From: Glandiceps talaboti
Taxonomy: Eukaryota > Hemichordata > Enteropneusta > Spengelidae
Assembly: GCF_964340395.1 (NCBI RefSeq)
Contig: NC_135561.1
Location: 6,505,518 to 6,569,517, forward strand
DNA: 64,000 nucleotides
Reading direction: 5' to 3'
The notes beneath the pieces are model-generated. The model made no database searches and was not told where the DNA came from. It saw only the letters and a program-made list of their open reading frames with translations. Of this stretch, positions 14,874 through 46,888 are shown piece after piece (position 1 is the first letter of the stretch; every line of letters starts with the position of its first letter). The position numbers and the translations under genes are program-made.

Positions 14874-16789
14874 CATATAGAGACAGACAGACAGATATAT
14901 AGATACACAGATAGATAGATAGATAGATAGATATGATTTAGAGTTTTACCATAAACATTTCTAGAATTACAAATGTTGTGAGTATCTTTAATAATTTATC
15001 AATTCTTATTTACAATTCTATAGAATGTGGGGTACCATCTACTGGCCAGGATAGAATAGTCGGTGGTGAAGATGCTGATGCTGGAGAATGGCCTTGGATG
15101 GTATCATTAGGGCTAATTGGTGATCCAGGCCATTGGTGTGGTGGTTTTGTTATCAGTAATGAATGGGTTGTTACTGCAGCACATTGTGTGTAAGTAAACT
15201 CAGCTATTGCACAATCCGAGGGTAATTAGCATCAAAGGAGAAAAATCACTCTAGGACATAAAGGTATTTTCATAAACGTTGGGTTTCTTTTAAGTCATTT
15301 CATGTTTCACATCAATTTTGCTCAGTTGACAATAAACACCTAATTTTTTTTTTTTTTTGAAATTGAAATTGAAATTTATTCCACCAGAAAAGAAAAATAT
15401 ATACACAAACTATGAATTGAAACTCTAGTTCACCTCTATTTTTTCTCACACTGGTCAACTATTGCCTGATGTGTCTTAGAAGACATGAATATTTATTAGA
15501 TGAACAATGCATATCTAAAGGAAGTAAGCACTTAGGAGTCATGATTATTCAGTGTTCATCTAATCCATATCCATGTCTACTAAGACCCATGATGCAACAG
15601 TCAAATCAACTTGATGTTTTTTCTGCAAGTAATTGTAGGTGATGCAAAGTCATGAAATGACTCTTCAAAACCCATAGTTTATGAAAATGCCTTTATTTCC
15701 TGGAGTGGTGTCCCCTTTTAAGGACTAGACTCAGTCCTCATAATTTACTGACCTCTATACACATGAGAACTACATTGTATTGTGGAATAAATCTCAGACA
15801 GAAGAGGATCGGAAGAAACCACAACATTCACTCTTATCATTTGATCTTGCAGATATCTCGGGAGTGTGATGCATCTTAAACCTGAAGAAATCTCACTCCT
15901 AATTGGAAAGCACAACTTAGGAACTATCCCGCTACAAAAACATAGAGTGTCTGAGGTCCATATCCATCCACAGTATAGTGGACATCAAGCATTTTCATAT
16001 GATATTGCACTACTGAAACTTAAAAAACCTGTAAGGTTTAATGACAATATCCGACCAGCCTGCCTTGCACCAGAAGGTGTGCAGTTCCCCATAGGTTCTT
16101 ATGGCTGGATAACTGGTTGGGGAGTAACATGGGAAACAGGTGTGTATACAAATATTTAATCAGCAAATTGCTAGGAAGTGTCTGTGAATATTTGCATATT
16201 GTGAATGGTGCAGTGTAAAGCATTTTTATGGTTGGACAACTAATTTTAGTGACAATGGTCCCCAAAGGTCACTCATATTTTCCATGGCTGAACGAAGAAA
16301 TATATTGGGAATAACATCTAAATGTCACACTCTGGTTAAATTTGTTAGCAAAGAGTGTCTCATTAATGGATTTCTGTATCCTTATGTTTTACAGGTCGGC
16401 AAACTCCATCCCAACTTCAAGAAGCAAAGCTTCCGATAATACCTGATGATGTTTGTGATTATTTGAATATTGGTTATACTGATAGTATGATCTGTGTCGC
16501 CATCCAAGATGGATTCCTTGGTATATGCTATGTAAGTAAAACATTTTATAAATCAGTACAGTCAGTACCTAGAACACAATTTTTATTAATGGACAATTTT
16601 ATTGATATTTTTTTTTAATTCTGTTGTAAAAGTTGACAAGCACCAATAATGTAATTCAATATATCATACAAATAATTCACAAAATGAATATAATATCAAT
16701 GGTTTGAATATCAAACACATTTATATGTATGTGTGTGTGTGTATGTATGTATGTATGTATGCATGCATTCATGCATGTATGTATGTATG

Positions 16790-16820
<31 letters not shown>

Positions 16821-17288
16821 CTATGTAACTATGCATGTATGTATGTAAGTATGTATGTATGTATGTATGTATGTATGTATGTCTGCATGTATGTATGTAT
16901 GCATGTATGTATGTATGTATGTATGTATGTATGTATGTATGCACGTAACGTACATACTATGTACAGTCATGAAAGTATGTGTACCTAAAGTATATCTAAA
17001 TGCACATATATGCCCATAGGTATGTATTTATTAGGATCCCAAGAAAACATGCTTATACATACAAGTTATAATGACCAAAGTCAAATTAACCAATAATTTT
17101 TTTCATTTTGTATACAGGGTGATAGCGGAGGACCACTTCACTATTATGGTGATGATAACAAGTGGTATGTCATTGGTATTGCAAGCTTTTCACACACATG
17201 TGGTGGACCTCGTGACCCAGGCACCTTCACAAAAGTCAATCATTTCTATGAGTTTATTCGTAGTCGAACTGGAATCGAAACATTGTAG
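296..17288 (+). CDS. Mosaic LDLa/CUB/SRCR serine protease (gene 1, 5' partial)
   Basis: I place 22 exons: 296-415, 1204-1569, 2025-2135, 2610-2966, 3542-3658, 4508-4618, 4874-4972, 5863-5970, 6561-6671, 6979-7086, 7931-8044, 8602-8973, 10006-10122, 11089-11196, 11914-12021, 12662-12803, 13427-13546, 14308-14357, 15024-15189, 15853-16139, 16395-16531 and 17118-17288 (stop TAG). All junctions are AG/GT and the phases agree, giving 1165 residues after the first split codon. Domain order is LDLa, CUB, LDLa, CUB, LDLa x7, CUB, LDLa x3, SRCR-like, chymotrypsin-fold protease. The first exon starts inside a codon, so the signal peptide or membrane anchor lies upstream of the window. The architecture is that of an extracellular mosaic protease related to enteropeptidase and the TMPRSS family. 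LDLa and CUB modules probably bind calcium and protein ligands (family knowledge). The substrate is unknown. Confidence 0.9.
3287..3390. repeat. (TG)n-rich microsatellite
   Basis: Interrupted TG/TATG tract in a gene 1 intron. Confidence 0.9.
4089..4231. mobile_element. 143-bp foldback element
   Basis: AGCGATAAACCACCCCCTGG at the left is mirrored by CTAGGGGTGGTTTATTGCT at the right, and the match runs inward through TTTTGACCAGTGAAC and ATATATGCAC to a short loop (CGCTTTCGCTCG). The arms are about 65 bp with a few mismatches. No protein. It lies in a gene 1 intron. Confidence 0.7.
4719..4790. repeat. (GGT)n-rich tract
   Basis: Interrupted GGT/GAT triplets; the apparent poly-valine frame is an artefact. 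Confidence 0.9.
5178..5665. repeat. GACA-rich minisatellite
   Basis: A pure GACA tract (5468-5514) is embedded in degenerate units containing GGACAGACAGACACAGTGGG, GGTACACA and GATACTGTAGGAGGACAG, with spacing near 75 bp. It lies in a gene 1 intron. Confidence 0.8.
6009..6092. repeat. Short inverted repeat ending in GAAATTTCTACTC
   Basis: GAAATTTCTACTC and GAGTAGAAATTTC bound about 60 bp. A diverged relative lies at about 13160-13310 (AAAATTTCTATA ... CAAGTAGAAATG) with a matching interior (TTCTTGGAAG). Probably a small MITE family. Confidence 0.45.
6246..6297. repeat. (TTGTA)n microsatellite
   Basis: Nearly pure pentanucleotide tract, preceded by about 90 bp of degenerate ATTGTA units. Confidence 0.95.
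7293..7582. repeat. Tandem duplication of 145 bp
   Basis: CTCCTTTTTCTGTCAATGGA begins at 7293 and again at 7438. Both copies continue through ATTATGATGTTTGATGGCAT and TTAGAAATTTCTG with few changes. It lies within a gene 1 intron and has no coding content. Confidence 0.85.
8602..12021 (+). CDS. Gene 1 third CUB and last three LDLa exons
   Basis: A 372-bp CUB exon (8602-8973; [18 protein letters not shown] near its start, SYSGNE in the middle) is followed by LDLa exons 10006-10122, 11089-11196 and 11914-12021. The LDLa exons carry six cysteines each and the acidic calcium loop; the clearest is [16 protein letters not shown]. Junctions are phase 1. The introns here are long because they contain a LINE end, a poly(A) retroposition and minisatellites. 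Confidence 0.88.
9012..9530 (-). mobile_element. 5'-truncated LINE fragment with (AAT)n tail
   Basis: On the minus strand, 9399-9238 encodes [16 protein letters not shown], then [20 protein letters not shown], then KRNCKRHLL and a stop. This is the usual C-terminal end of CR1/L2/Jockey-type non-LTR reverse transcriptase polyproteins (LWNSLP ... LxxFK). A 3' UTR follows and ends at 9046-9011 in a pure (AAT)n tract, the tail type of several LINE clades. The rest of the ORF is absent. Confidence 0.72.
9724..9855. repeat. 46-bp minisatellite, about three units
   Basis: Units contain TATGTCATTTCTGTTTGTTT and ATGGCTGTTATGAGCATGTC, the last unit incomplete. Just downstream, copies of CTCCATAAATGGTAATATA stand on each side of a (TG)n tract (9874-9892 and 9946-9964). 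Confidence 0.75.
9898..9941. repeat. (TG)n microsatellite
   Basis: A pure TG tract flanked on both sides by the same 19-bp sequence (CTCCATAAATGGTAATATA). Confidence 0.95.
10185..10430 (+). mobile_element. Recent poly(A) retroposition with 16-bp target-site duplication
   Basis: AATAGTGTACACTTTA stands at 10185-10200 and, identically, at 10415-10430. Between them are 214 bp ending in an uninterrupted A tract of more than 30 bases just after TATTAATAAA. These are the marks of LINE-machinery retroposition of a short transcript. The body (GTAGCTAGGGACAGCATTG ...) has no recognised source gene; it may be an mRNA 3' end or a SINE. Confidence 0.88.
12089..12474. mobile_element. MITE with TTAAGGCC inverted ends
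   Basis: The left end TTAAGGCCAAAAAAAATATA ... CTGGTTCTGGTCAG is mirrored by CCTGACCAGAACAAGAT ... TTTTTGGCCTAA. The inner 300 bp hold an A tract and no transposase. The ends resemble those of the repeat at 46889-47318. It sits in the intron before the SRCR exons of gene 1. Confidence 0.7.
12662..14357 (+). CDS. Gene 1 SRCR-like (TMPRSS-type) stem domain
   Basis: Three exons (142, 120 and 50 bp; phases 1-2, 2-2, 2-1) encode about 104 residues: a short strand region, then W..E...EICRYLGYR, then [14 protein letters not shown], running into ECG of the next exon. The pattern (tryptophan, C..LGY, C.SG..V.L.C) matches the degenerate SRCR domain that precedes the catalytic domain in TMPRSS, hepsin and corin proteases. 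The match is by pattern only, and the domain is divergent. Confidence 0.7.
13548..13990. repeat. Interspersed repeat with internal about 130-bp units, copy 1
   Basis: Two or three degenerate units contain TTCCCACCAAAT, TTTTGACCAAGAAGACACAT, TTTGCATATCACTGA and GTCATGAA. The copy ends in a CA-rich stretch followed by GACAG. The same consensus is found at 22117-22660. No open frame. The transposon class is unknown; the layout recalls Helitron-like or tandem-containing elements. Confidence 0.65.
14587..14933. repeat. (GACA)n/(GATA)n/(GATG)n microsatellite
   Basis: Interrupted tetranucleotide tracts, with a roughly 230-bp block (GACA, GACATAGAT, GATG, GATA, GACATATAGAGACAG) appearing twice. It lies in the intron just before the first protease exon of gene 1. 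Confidence 0.9.
15024..17288 (+). CDS. Gene 1 serine protease domain (S1A)
   Basis: Four exons encode the peptidase. The linker cysteine (ECG) should tether it to the stem. The activation site is DR/IVGG. His57 lies in VTAAHC, Asp102 in YDIALLKL, and Ser195 in GDSGGP. The S1 pocket is not trypsin-like: the residues before GDSGG read G-I-C-Y, so position 189 is Gly, 190 Ile and 192 Tyr, resembling neutrophil elastase. Position 215 is Phe (ASFS) instead of Trp. Introns fall after AAHCV (phase 2), after GWG..WETG (phase 1) and just before GDSGG (phase 0), as in gene 2. Confidence 0.9.
15233..15722. mobile_element. Foldback element of the TTAAAGGGG family
   Basis: The left arm (AAAGGAGAAAAATCACTCTA ... 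TTTTCATAAACGTTGGGTTT ... AGTCATTTCATG) is mirrored by the right arm (CATGAAATGACTCTTCAAAA ... CCTGGAGTGGTGTCCCCTTT). A (TTGAAA)-type tail next to a T tract at 15344-15382 suggests that another element is inserted in the middle. A half copy lies at 19677-19900. It occupies the gene 1 intron between the His57 and Asp102 exons. Confidence 0.7.
16727..16940. repeat. (ATGT)n microsatellite
   Basis: A long, lightly interrupted TATG tetranucleotide tract in the intron before the catalytic Ser195 exon of gene 1. Open frames across it are repeat artefacts. Confidence 0.95.
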
Positions 17289-19676
17289 TCATCAACAGTC
17301 AAGACAAAGAATATTTTCCATATTTCTCATAGGTGAACAATTATATCGGTATGGATTTTACTCTGCAAGTAGTTGATATGCAAAGTTATCTCTTTTCTAA
17401 CCAGTTGCCAAAATTATTATATATGAAAAGAGAGAATGTCAAAATAGGTTTTGGAGTAAAGCATTTTGAGGGTAATCAGTGGCAAATGTGATGTACCTTA
17501 CAATACACCATCTTTCATATATGCATTCTTCAATCAATATGCCAGGAATATACCCAGTCTATAGCCAATATGGTATATTCCAGATACACAGTTAGCATTT
17601 TAAAAGCATCATCACTCAAAGATATTTATATGGGCTATGAGTGTTAAACATCCAGCGTAGATGTCCTGTTACCAAGTGCAAGAAGTGGTTAACAAAATTA
17701 CCTGTAAACTTCATCAGGTCCAAAATATAATTGTCAAAGACAGTACTATGAGTATGTAAAGTCAAGTATTCTAATTATGTTGCCAAATGAAATTTGCATA
17801 TCCAAGTATCGCCAAATGAAATTTACATATCCTAGTATTGCATATTCTATCCTCATCTCATATCTTTCTACCAGCTATGTCATATTTAATTGTAGTAAAG
17901 ACTGCCAAAAGACAATTTTTAGTCCTGCAAAAATCACATGCCAAGTGTTATGACAGGATGTTCTCTTTTTTCTTGTTTCAACTAGTATTTTTTATGTACA
18001 ACTAAGCTGTATTGGGTCAGTGTACAATTGTTTGTACAAACAGTATGTTGTAATTTTTGCAATAATTACTTTGCTTTGTATACATGTGGAATTGTAAGGT
18101 GAATGTGAGTTTTTCTTCAGTTCTCATCATAGCTGATGTTTTATAAAATTCATGGGATCTTTTTGAATGTATATATCAAGTCTGTTTCTAATATATTAAC
18201 AGATTTTTGGTGAACTCTTTCGGGATTTTATGCTTGTTAAATGAAATCAAGAACAATACGTACTGTAAACATTTTAAGAGAGCCATTATTTCAAAGGCTT
18301 CTAATTTTGAAAACTTAAATAATGGTGTTGAATATAGTGATAATTATTCTGGAATTGTAATATATGAAGTGAATTCGTAATTGTTTGTAAATATTTTCAA
18401 TCATAGGATTCATAATTTGACAAGGAGTTTGTATATATATATGTTGTAACTAGTCAAGACTTTTTAAAACTTTTCTTTTTATACAGATTCAGCATTTTTA
18501 ACCAGTGTTTTGTATCAAATTCTAGATCAATACTTTTGTACCAACATATCATAACAGGGTTTCATTTTTATAAAGTTTGCATTTTCAACATCACCACACC
18601 AACAGTAATATTGTGAAATGAATAATATTTATTCGTAACAGTTCTATTTACATTGTGGATAGTTGCCGTCAATATTCTCTCTCTCTCTATATATATATAT
18701 GTGTGTGTAGTTTATAGTCAGACTGGACACTATTTGGTAACATGAAGGCAACAATTTATATCGTCATAGTATTTATTTAACCATAGATGTTGAATTTGTG
18801 ATAAACATTTGTCAACAAAAGATTCATTGGCTTCTAATATGAGTGTTTGCAAGTTTGAGGTGTAAAAAAAACGTTGGCAAAGCACGTCCTCGAAGATGTA
18901 AAATTTTACAAATATCTTACAGGACTGTTTTACCCACGTTTTCTACACCTATAATACAGCATTTATTCATATATTTGGATTGTCTATTCTTATTATGTCA
19001 TACAGGATACATGCCCATTTTAAGTGCAGACATTCTAGGGCAGTAATGTATGATGTCTATATTTTCATACGCATCAGTAATAGGGAACTTGCAATCCAGA
19101 CTGAGCATGCTCAGATGCAAAGGACTGTGGAATTATCTGTAGTTGTCACAATACCTAACCTGAACATATTAATAGAATAACCCTCCTATTTACAATACTG
19201 ATTAATTCATATTTGTTATCACATTTCCCATGATGCAGCTTTCAGAATATTCAAGATGGCGGGTTTTAACAACTCCTGTATTACCTTTATCTGAACATAA
19301 AATCTGGATTTCCATTTGAAATGCAAAAACCAAGACCGTTATGACATATACTTATGTGCAAATGAGTGCAAGTATCCTGTATACATGAAATCATGAACAC
19401 ACTTGTGCAAATACCTTAAAATTCCTCGCTGGCATTCACGCATCATGGGGTTCTGTTATATAGTAGATCTGCTGAATAACAAATATCCTGCAGCCAAATT
19501 TCACAATATCTACAAGGACATTTTATTGACCAAAGATATCAGGAAATCATACAACGGAAACATTTTAAATTGTTTGTATAATTTACAGTTGGTTAATTCA
19601 GTGTATATTTACAAGATATCTTAAAATAGGCAAATTAGTGAAAGGAGCAATAGTCAAAGCAAATTAAGCAGTATTA

Positions 19677-19900
19677 AAGGGGAACATCACTCCAGGAAGT
19701 GAAGTCATTTTTCATAAATCATGGGTTCTTGGGAGTCATTTCATGATTTTACATCACTTATGATTACATGCGATTTCAGAGAAAGCGCAAGTTGATCTTG
19801 TGCCTTTATAGAGTATCTTTGCTGTGGGCCATTGCATCATGTGAGTTAGCATAAATAATGCATTCATTGTTGCACAGTGAATATTCATGACTTATGCTTA
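19677..19900. mobile_element. Half copy of the TTAAAGGGG foldback family
   Basis: TTAAAGGGGAACATCACTCC, then TTTTTCATAAATCATGGGTT and AGTCATTTCATGATTTTACA, parallel the right arm of the element at 15233-15722 read in reverse. The opposite arm was not found nearby. Confidence 0.6.
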
Positions 19901-21518
19901 TTCCTTTCAGTGTAAATCATCATAAACAAGAACAAGCATTTGATATAAACATATCAGCAGTATTAACCCAGAGTGTATAAGTATAACATATGTTGGAGCC
20001 TGTTAATGGGACTAGTCCAGTAGGTCATCCATGGAAATAATTATAAATAAATAAATAAACATATCTCATAAACATATAGCAGGGAGATGATAATCATCAA
20101 TATTTTGTTACTTTTGTAATATGGAAAGCTTACTCTAGACAAGAGCCTGAAATATGTGAACAAGACCTGTACGATCATGATAATTACCCCGCAATGTATT
20201 TGTTAGCAGAGCATGATGACAAATTTAGACCTTGAAATCAACTAATGTACAACTTCACTTTAATGTAACTCACTATCAAATACACTTATGATTGTAACAA
20301 CAGCATGTTCATAGATTAATGTCAGCATGTTTTGAAAGTACTTCTCATTTATATCATAGATGTTGGAGATGTTTATATCTACAATAACTTGTTCACAGTA
20401 AGTTTTCCATAATAGTGATATTTTTAGTTCATTATGAAATTCATACAACTCGACAAAGCTCTTTCCAGTAAAGACTACTAAACATCTCCATTTCTGTGAT
20501 ACCATTCATGGTGTTTTTATTTCTCAAAATAATTAAATCTAAAGAAATACAATACATGTATTCATAAAATGTAATCAGAGGTCTCGTATATTTGTATTAA
20601 AATAATAACAAAAACCCATCGTTTGTTCGTGTTTTATAGCACAGGGAACTGGGAGGCATACATGCGAAGATTAGCATATGTGTTTGACTACTTTTATGTT
20701 CAATAATGATGAATTACAAAATGCTGAGTGTAATTTATTCTCAAGGTGTATCATTAGGTGTTATCAGCTAGTAAATTCATATTGTAAGACTCCTTACCAT
20801 AAGCTTGACAGCAAATGTTTACACAAGGATCAAAGTGTGGCTGGGCAATTAGCACCTGATGTACACACTTTCAGCGAAATATAACTGATAACAGCTAAAG
20901 ATAAACATTGGGAATAAATTACTTGACACGTTGGTAGATAATTCCTTGATAATATCATCTTGATTGAACATAAAAGGTAGCCAAAACATATGTAAATATT
21001 TGCATATATTATATGCCTCCAGTTGCCTGTGGTTTTAGTGTGCGAAGTCGGGAATGTCAAGTGATCTTGCAGATGTCATAGCTAATTGTGTCATCCATAC
21101 CCCGGGTCCATACCCCATGATCAAAAGACTGATATCATAGCTAGTGCCATCCATGCCCACAGATTTATTATTTTAGAATGCTCAACCACCACTCTCAATT
21201 GACAACTCAAACCTGGTATGAAGATATAACCCATAAACGACCTGATGACGTAATTTATCATACATATCAAACAATGTTCATGAAATCTGTACTATGCAAT
21301 CGGATGTTCTAACCATGTCAGAAAACAATCTTAAGGTTATAGAAGACATGCATACATACATTAATAATACACTGGAATGTGGTTTTGTTTAAGTATTTTC
21401 ACTTGGGTAATATGCTTACATTGACTCGTGTACCACTTTATATTATTTATATAGTGACTGACAGACTGGCTGTATATTGATTAGCTAATAACTCATAATA
21501 AGTGATATGGTTAATGGT

Positions 21519-21620
21519 ATTTTCAAATGGAAATTCATCTGTGTTGGTAAACCATAGTATTGAATTTGAACTTTTGTTCCCTGAAATTTTGACTACAGTC
21601 TTTGTCAACAGAGTGGTTAG
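21519..21620 (-). mobile_element. Solo end of the Penelope-like repeat
   Basis: TTTTCAAATGGAAATTCATC, then TGTGTTGGTAAACC and AGTATTGAATT, match the reverse complement of the sequence at the outer end of the Penelope-like element (57025-57090). A weaker relative is at about 13005-13060 (CACCTGTGTTGGTAAACCC). Confidence 0.55.
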
Positions 21621-21634
21621 TGGTATTGTTTACC

Positions 21635-21686
<52 letters not shown>

Positions 21687-21700
21687 AGTAATATATGAAC

Positions 21701-21741
<41 letters not shown>
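21635..21741. repeat. (GATT)n and (ATT)n microsatellites
   Basis: Two adjacent tracts, GATT to 21685 and ATT from 21701, immediately before the tandem repeat at 21742. Confidence 0.93.
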
Positions 21742-21742
<1 letters not shown>

Positions 21743-22115
21743 GTACTATTACTATGGGCATGGTCTTGTTGCCAGATAAATTTGCATATAGATTTTGAAC
21801 GTTTATTTGCTTACCTCCCTGTTATTACTTTTATGATATACACTATCATTTGGCTGTTGCTATGGGTGTGATCTTGTTACTAGGCATATTTGTATACATT
21901 TTTGGAATCTTTATTCACTTGGCTACCCTTCCAGTTTGCATCTTTGCAATATAAACCATCATTTGGCTGTTGCTATGGGCAAGGTCGTTGCTAGGCATAT
22001 TTACATCTTTTCATTCTTTATTCTCTTACCTACTCATCCCTGTTGTTATCTTTGTAATATACATCAACATTTCACTGTTGCTAAGGGAGTGGCCATGGTT
22101 GCTAGGGCCAGTTGT
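21742..22115. repeat. Degenerate 105-120 bp tandem repeat
   Basis: About three to four units share TCATTTGGCTGTTGCTATGG, CTTGTTACTAGGCATATTT and CTTTATTC...TTACCT. They run directly into the repeat at 22117-22660, so both may be parts of one larger mobile element. Confidence 0.65.
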
Positions 22116-22116
22116 G

Positions 22117-22660
22117 TCAACATGTTTTGAACAATAACTGCAGAATAACACCTTCAGAAACATCCCCACCAAGTTTCAGCCCATTCATCATGTAGTTTTC
22201 AAGATCTAAGTTTTTTACCAAAATTGAGATTGTTAGACCTAATTTGCATATCACTAATGGAATGATCATGTTGTGAATACATTTTCCTCTACACATGCCC
22301 AGATGCATCCCCATTAATTTCAGCCCAATCTGCTCAGTACTTTTGGAATGATACATTTTGACCAAAAAGACACATTTTAGACCTGATTTGCACATCACTG
22401 ATGGGATCGTCATGTCATGAATACTTCTTAATCTACACACCCCAAGAACGTTCTCATCAAATTTCAGGCAAATCTGCATAGTAGTTTTTTGACCAAAAAT
22501 AACAATTTTGGCCCAAAACACACATCTCTGATGCGATCATTTTCATTTGAACAATTTTCCACCCCACCAAATACCAAGGACATCGGTCTGGCAGTTTTTG
22601 ACAATAAGTCACACACACACACACATACATACATACATACATACATACATACATACATAC
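22117..22660. repeat. Interspersed repeat copy 2 ending in (CA)n/(CATA)n
   Basis: Three units contain CCCCACCAA.TTTCAGCCCA, TTTGCATATCACTAATGGAA and GTCATGAATACTTCTTAATC. The copy ends in a CA/CATA microsatellite (22610-22660). It shares its consensus with 13548-13990. Confidence 0.7.
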
Positions 22661-23425
22661 CGTGTTTTTTAAGATAATTATGATGAGAAAGTATGTACAA
22701 TTATTTCATTTGCATTATGTTTCTACTATGCCAAGGATTTCGCATCGCGACAATTCGAGCAGGGACAACAACCAAAAGGCATACATTCTATTACATCTGC
22801 TGTGGGTTTAAATACACCATTGAATTCGACTATCTATCAGCGACATGGAATATACTTTAAAATTAAGTCCATATCATGTGGTGCGTTCTAAGCCAATCAC
22901 TGACAGCTATATGAATACGATGTGTTATAAAAACTCATAATCAGATATGAGGTAACACACCTGTAGATATATGTGCTAAATGTCCAATTTGAAATGTTGG
23001 CTATGGAGCGCTATATACTGAAGCAACATAAAGCCCTTCTGTGGACCGTGCTTCAAAGTTCCTTTGTTTTCCGTGTCTCAGAGTTTCGTTAAAAGTTTAG
23101 TTCAACATCAAAACATCGATAGGTTTCTCCCACGTCATACCGAGCATTTGCAACGTCAAATTTATAGTTATGGTTATCAAGTCTGAGTAGTACAAAAAAA
23201 ACCATTTTAAAGACATTACTAATACTGTGTCTCAAAACAAACCCTATTATCAATTGCTGGAATAAATATTTCTGAATAAATACATGGTACATTATTACTG
23301 TATGTCCGACAACTAACCCTATTTTCAATTGCTAGAATAAATATCATGTCTGGATAAATAAGTGGTGTATCTGTTCCTCTGGAATATATAATCCGAGAAT
23401 ATACCAAACGTCATGGTCTCATAAT

Positions 23426-44227
<20,802 letters not shown>

Positions 44228-46888
44228 GGCATCATGATTCTAATGTATTGTTTTCAGTCACGTTACTGTCATTTATGATTGACTGTGTATTTAATTACAA
44301 GAACTATTTATCTAGGTTATGATTGACTGAAATGACAACAGTCACTTAGATATATTAGCTAAGATCAATATAGATCACAAAGGTGAGTCATCTAAAAAGG
44401 ACGAACCACAGGGGCACGTTAATTATTGCTTAGATTGATGTTTTCCTAATGGAAAATATCATACGAAATACGAATGTTGCTACTGCAAATGTATGAATAT
44501 ACGCTCTATATGCTAAAAGATAACTTCTTTCCATAAAGATAGAGGAAATATATTCAAGTCAAAACGTTGTTATATTTTAATAGGAAACAACAATCTAAGA
44601 AATAATACGCGCCCCTATGGGATAAACAAGGTTACTTGTTCTGTCGTATTAGTTGAGAGATCATGAATATACAATTTACGACAATGAGTACTTTCAGGTG
44701 ATACAAATATCAGGATGTACACTCAAATTTAAATATTGAATTCATTACTGTGAAGTCTGTGTGTTTACTAAACTCTTTTCTTTATTCGGCAATAACTTTG
44801 ATTTTACCTTTAAATATATTGTAGGCAATGAAAGAAATGTTCAATCTTTAATATGATATTTCAATAAAATATGAGAGAAAACTGCGGAGAATTTAGAGAA
44901 CAGGAAGGGAGATTTCAGTTCAGTTGGACTTTAGATTTCTGTTAGAGAGGGATAGAGCTGTACGAGGTGACTAGAAGTCAGACAAATTTCAGTTGAGCTT
45001 TAGAAGAAGAAAAGAGCGTATTTTGATCTCAGTGGTAATTCAGAGAAAAAAAGAACTGATTAAGATTATCACTCCTGAACTCTTCTCGAGAAGTAACTTT
45101 CACTAAACTTAAATATAAGAGTCTTTCGAGTTCTTTTCCTGGTAACCGTACGATAGATACCGTCTACTGCACTGTATCAGTGCGGACTCAGCGACTGATA
45201 TTGGACGTAACTACACACTGCAGCTGTTTGTAGGTGAGTCCATTGATAGGCAACAAAACGAGGCGTGGTATAGTTTTATTAAAAATTGTTCTGTCTCAAC
45301 TGTATTTTCTTTGACAATTACTTAGCAATTCTAGCTTTAAATTTCGAATAATTTGGTAGAAACGTCTGATTGATAATTATTACTACACACTATTATCATA
45401 CAATGTTTTGTTGTTATTTTGACAAGTTAATTAATTTGTTTTAATTATGCAATTTCTTCAGAATGCATGCTTCGAATTTCGTACAATTTTGTACCGACAT
45501 CATTGATAACAAAGAGCATGTCCTATAAAGCTTCCTGATGTCTCTTGTCATTTTAATGAGTCACTTACACATATAATTAATGAAATTTACCAATTTATGG
45601 TAGCTCAAAATTTCACATTCTGGTTGTTCGTGCCTTTTTGTTACAAGGTCGTCTGTCGATGTCCGATGACTTGGAGCGGAACGACGTCAGTGTCGTATTT
45701 CGCCATCGTTTAAGTAAAGGAGTGCATAATGGCAGTGTACATGAACTGACAAAATGGCGGTGCACCTACTCCTAGAGTAACACTTATTTAGTATGTTGTT
45801 TAGGGTCAAGCTGCTTCCAGATCGTGGTTTACCTAATAAACTTATCGTAAACAAATTGACTTTTTTCCTAATGCCCATACTATCAACGAATTTCTTCCAT
45901 CGTTCCCTTTTCTAAAGGTTTGTCTAATAGCTTTAAAATGAAAGTTTTATTGCGTATGCTGATGACGTAGTCTAAGGTATGTCACCTTCTTTGACCCCTT
46001 CCATAGATGCCACGGTTATTTAATCACTGCACGTATGCAGCAGATAAATACATTATAGAGTATGACAAGAATTGGCCTTATAATGGGAGAATCTTCCGGC
46101 AGATTGTTCAACCGGCACCGCGCCCAAAGAGGCGGTCGAGACCCAATGTATTTTGGTTTTTGTTCCGCTTATAATGATCAAGTATAAATCACGCCTTACA
46201 AACTGACTGAATAGTGTGGCCATAGGAGCATGTATGTACTCCATCAACGTAGCCTACGAATATATACCAAACTGCACAAACAGTAGGGATATTATAGTGT
46301 GAACTGAGGAAATATTGAACCCTTTGAAACTTTAGAACAATCAAACACTTAAGTAAGTAAAAATAACTTATTCGTCAACTAAACACTGTTCAGTAATGAC
46401 CACGTGCCTGGTGTCATTTATATCATTATCATCATCGACAAAGCCTTGGGTCAAAGGTTACAGCAGTGAATGTAGCATGCCACAATTGAGATCAATAGCT
46501 CCTTTCAGTATTGTATATTTCAGTATTTGGCTAGATCTTCGACAAAAAATAAGTATTTATTCAGCCTAATATGAGGCCCATTAAAAAATAGTATGTTCCG
46601 AAAATCCGACCGACCCTAGTTTATGCCCCCGACGCTAAACCTTTTTTGCATGCGAAAAGGTAAAATGGTAACAATTTACTTCTATTTCCATGTACAAGTA
46701 CACCTTCATATCATGTGAGCCTTTGCGTCATGTTTGGTCACTTAAAAAAAACGTATTCCAGAGAGGAACCAGGTCTTCTTATTAGAATATAGCCGCACAG
46801 TCTGCATAACATGTTCGTCCTTTTAAGACTCATCAACCTATTACAACAGTATTGTGGCTGACGAGTATCTTATCTTGAAAATTTAAAG

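Larger units (their letters stand above)
17289..23425. other. Convergent intergenic region between the two protease genes
   Basis: This stretch holds the 3' UTRs of both genes. I found no convincing AATAAA close to either stop codon. No coding exon is recognisable; the short open frames here lack domain features and codon structure. It contains a half copy of a TTAAAGGGG foldback repeat (about 19677-19900), a Penelope-like end (about 21519-21620), (GATT)n and (ATT)n tracts, a degenerate 105-120 bp tandem repeat (21742-22115) and a composite repeat ending in (CA)n/(CATA)n (22117-22660). Confidence 0.6.

Noticed and set aside
46040-46250. A tRNA or tRNA-derived SINE, suggested by GGTCGAGACCC
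   Set aside because: No A box or cloverleaf could be fitted around the B-box-like bases.
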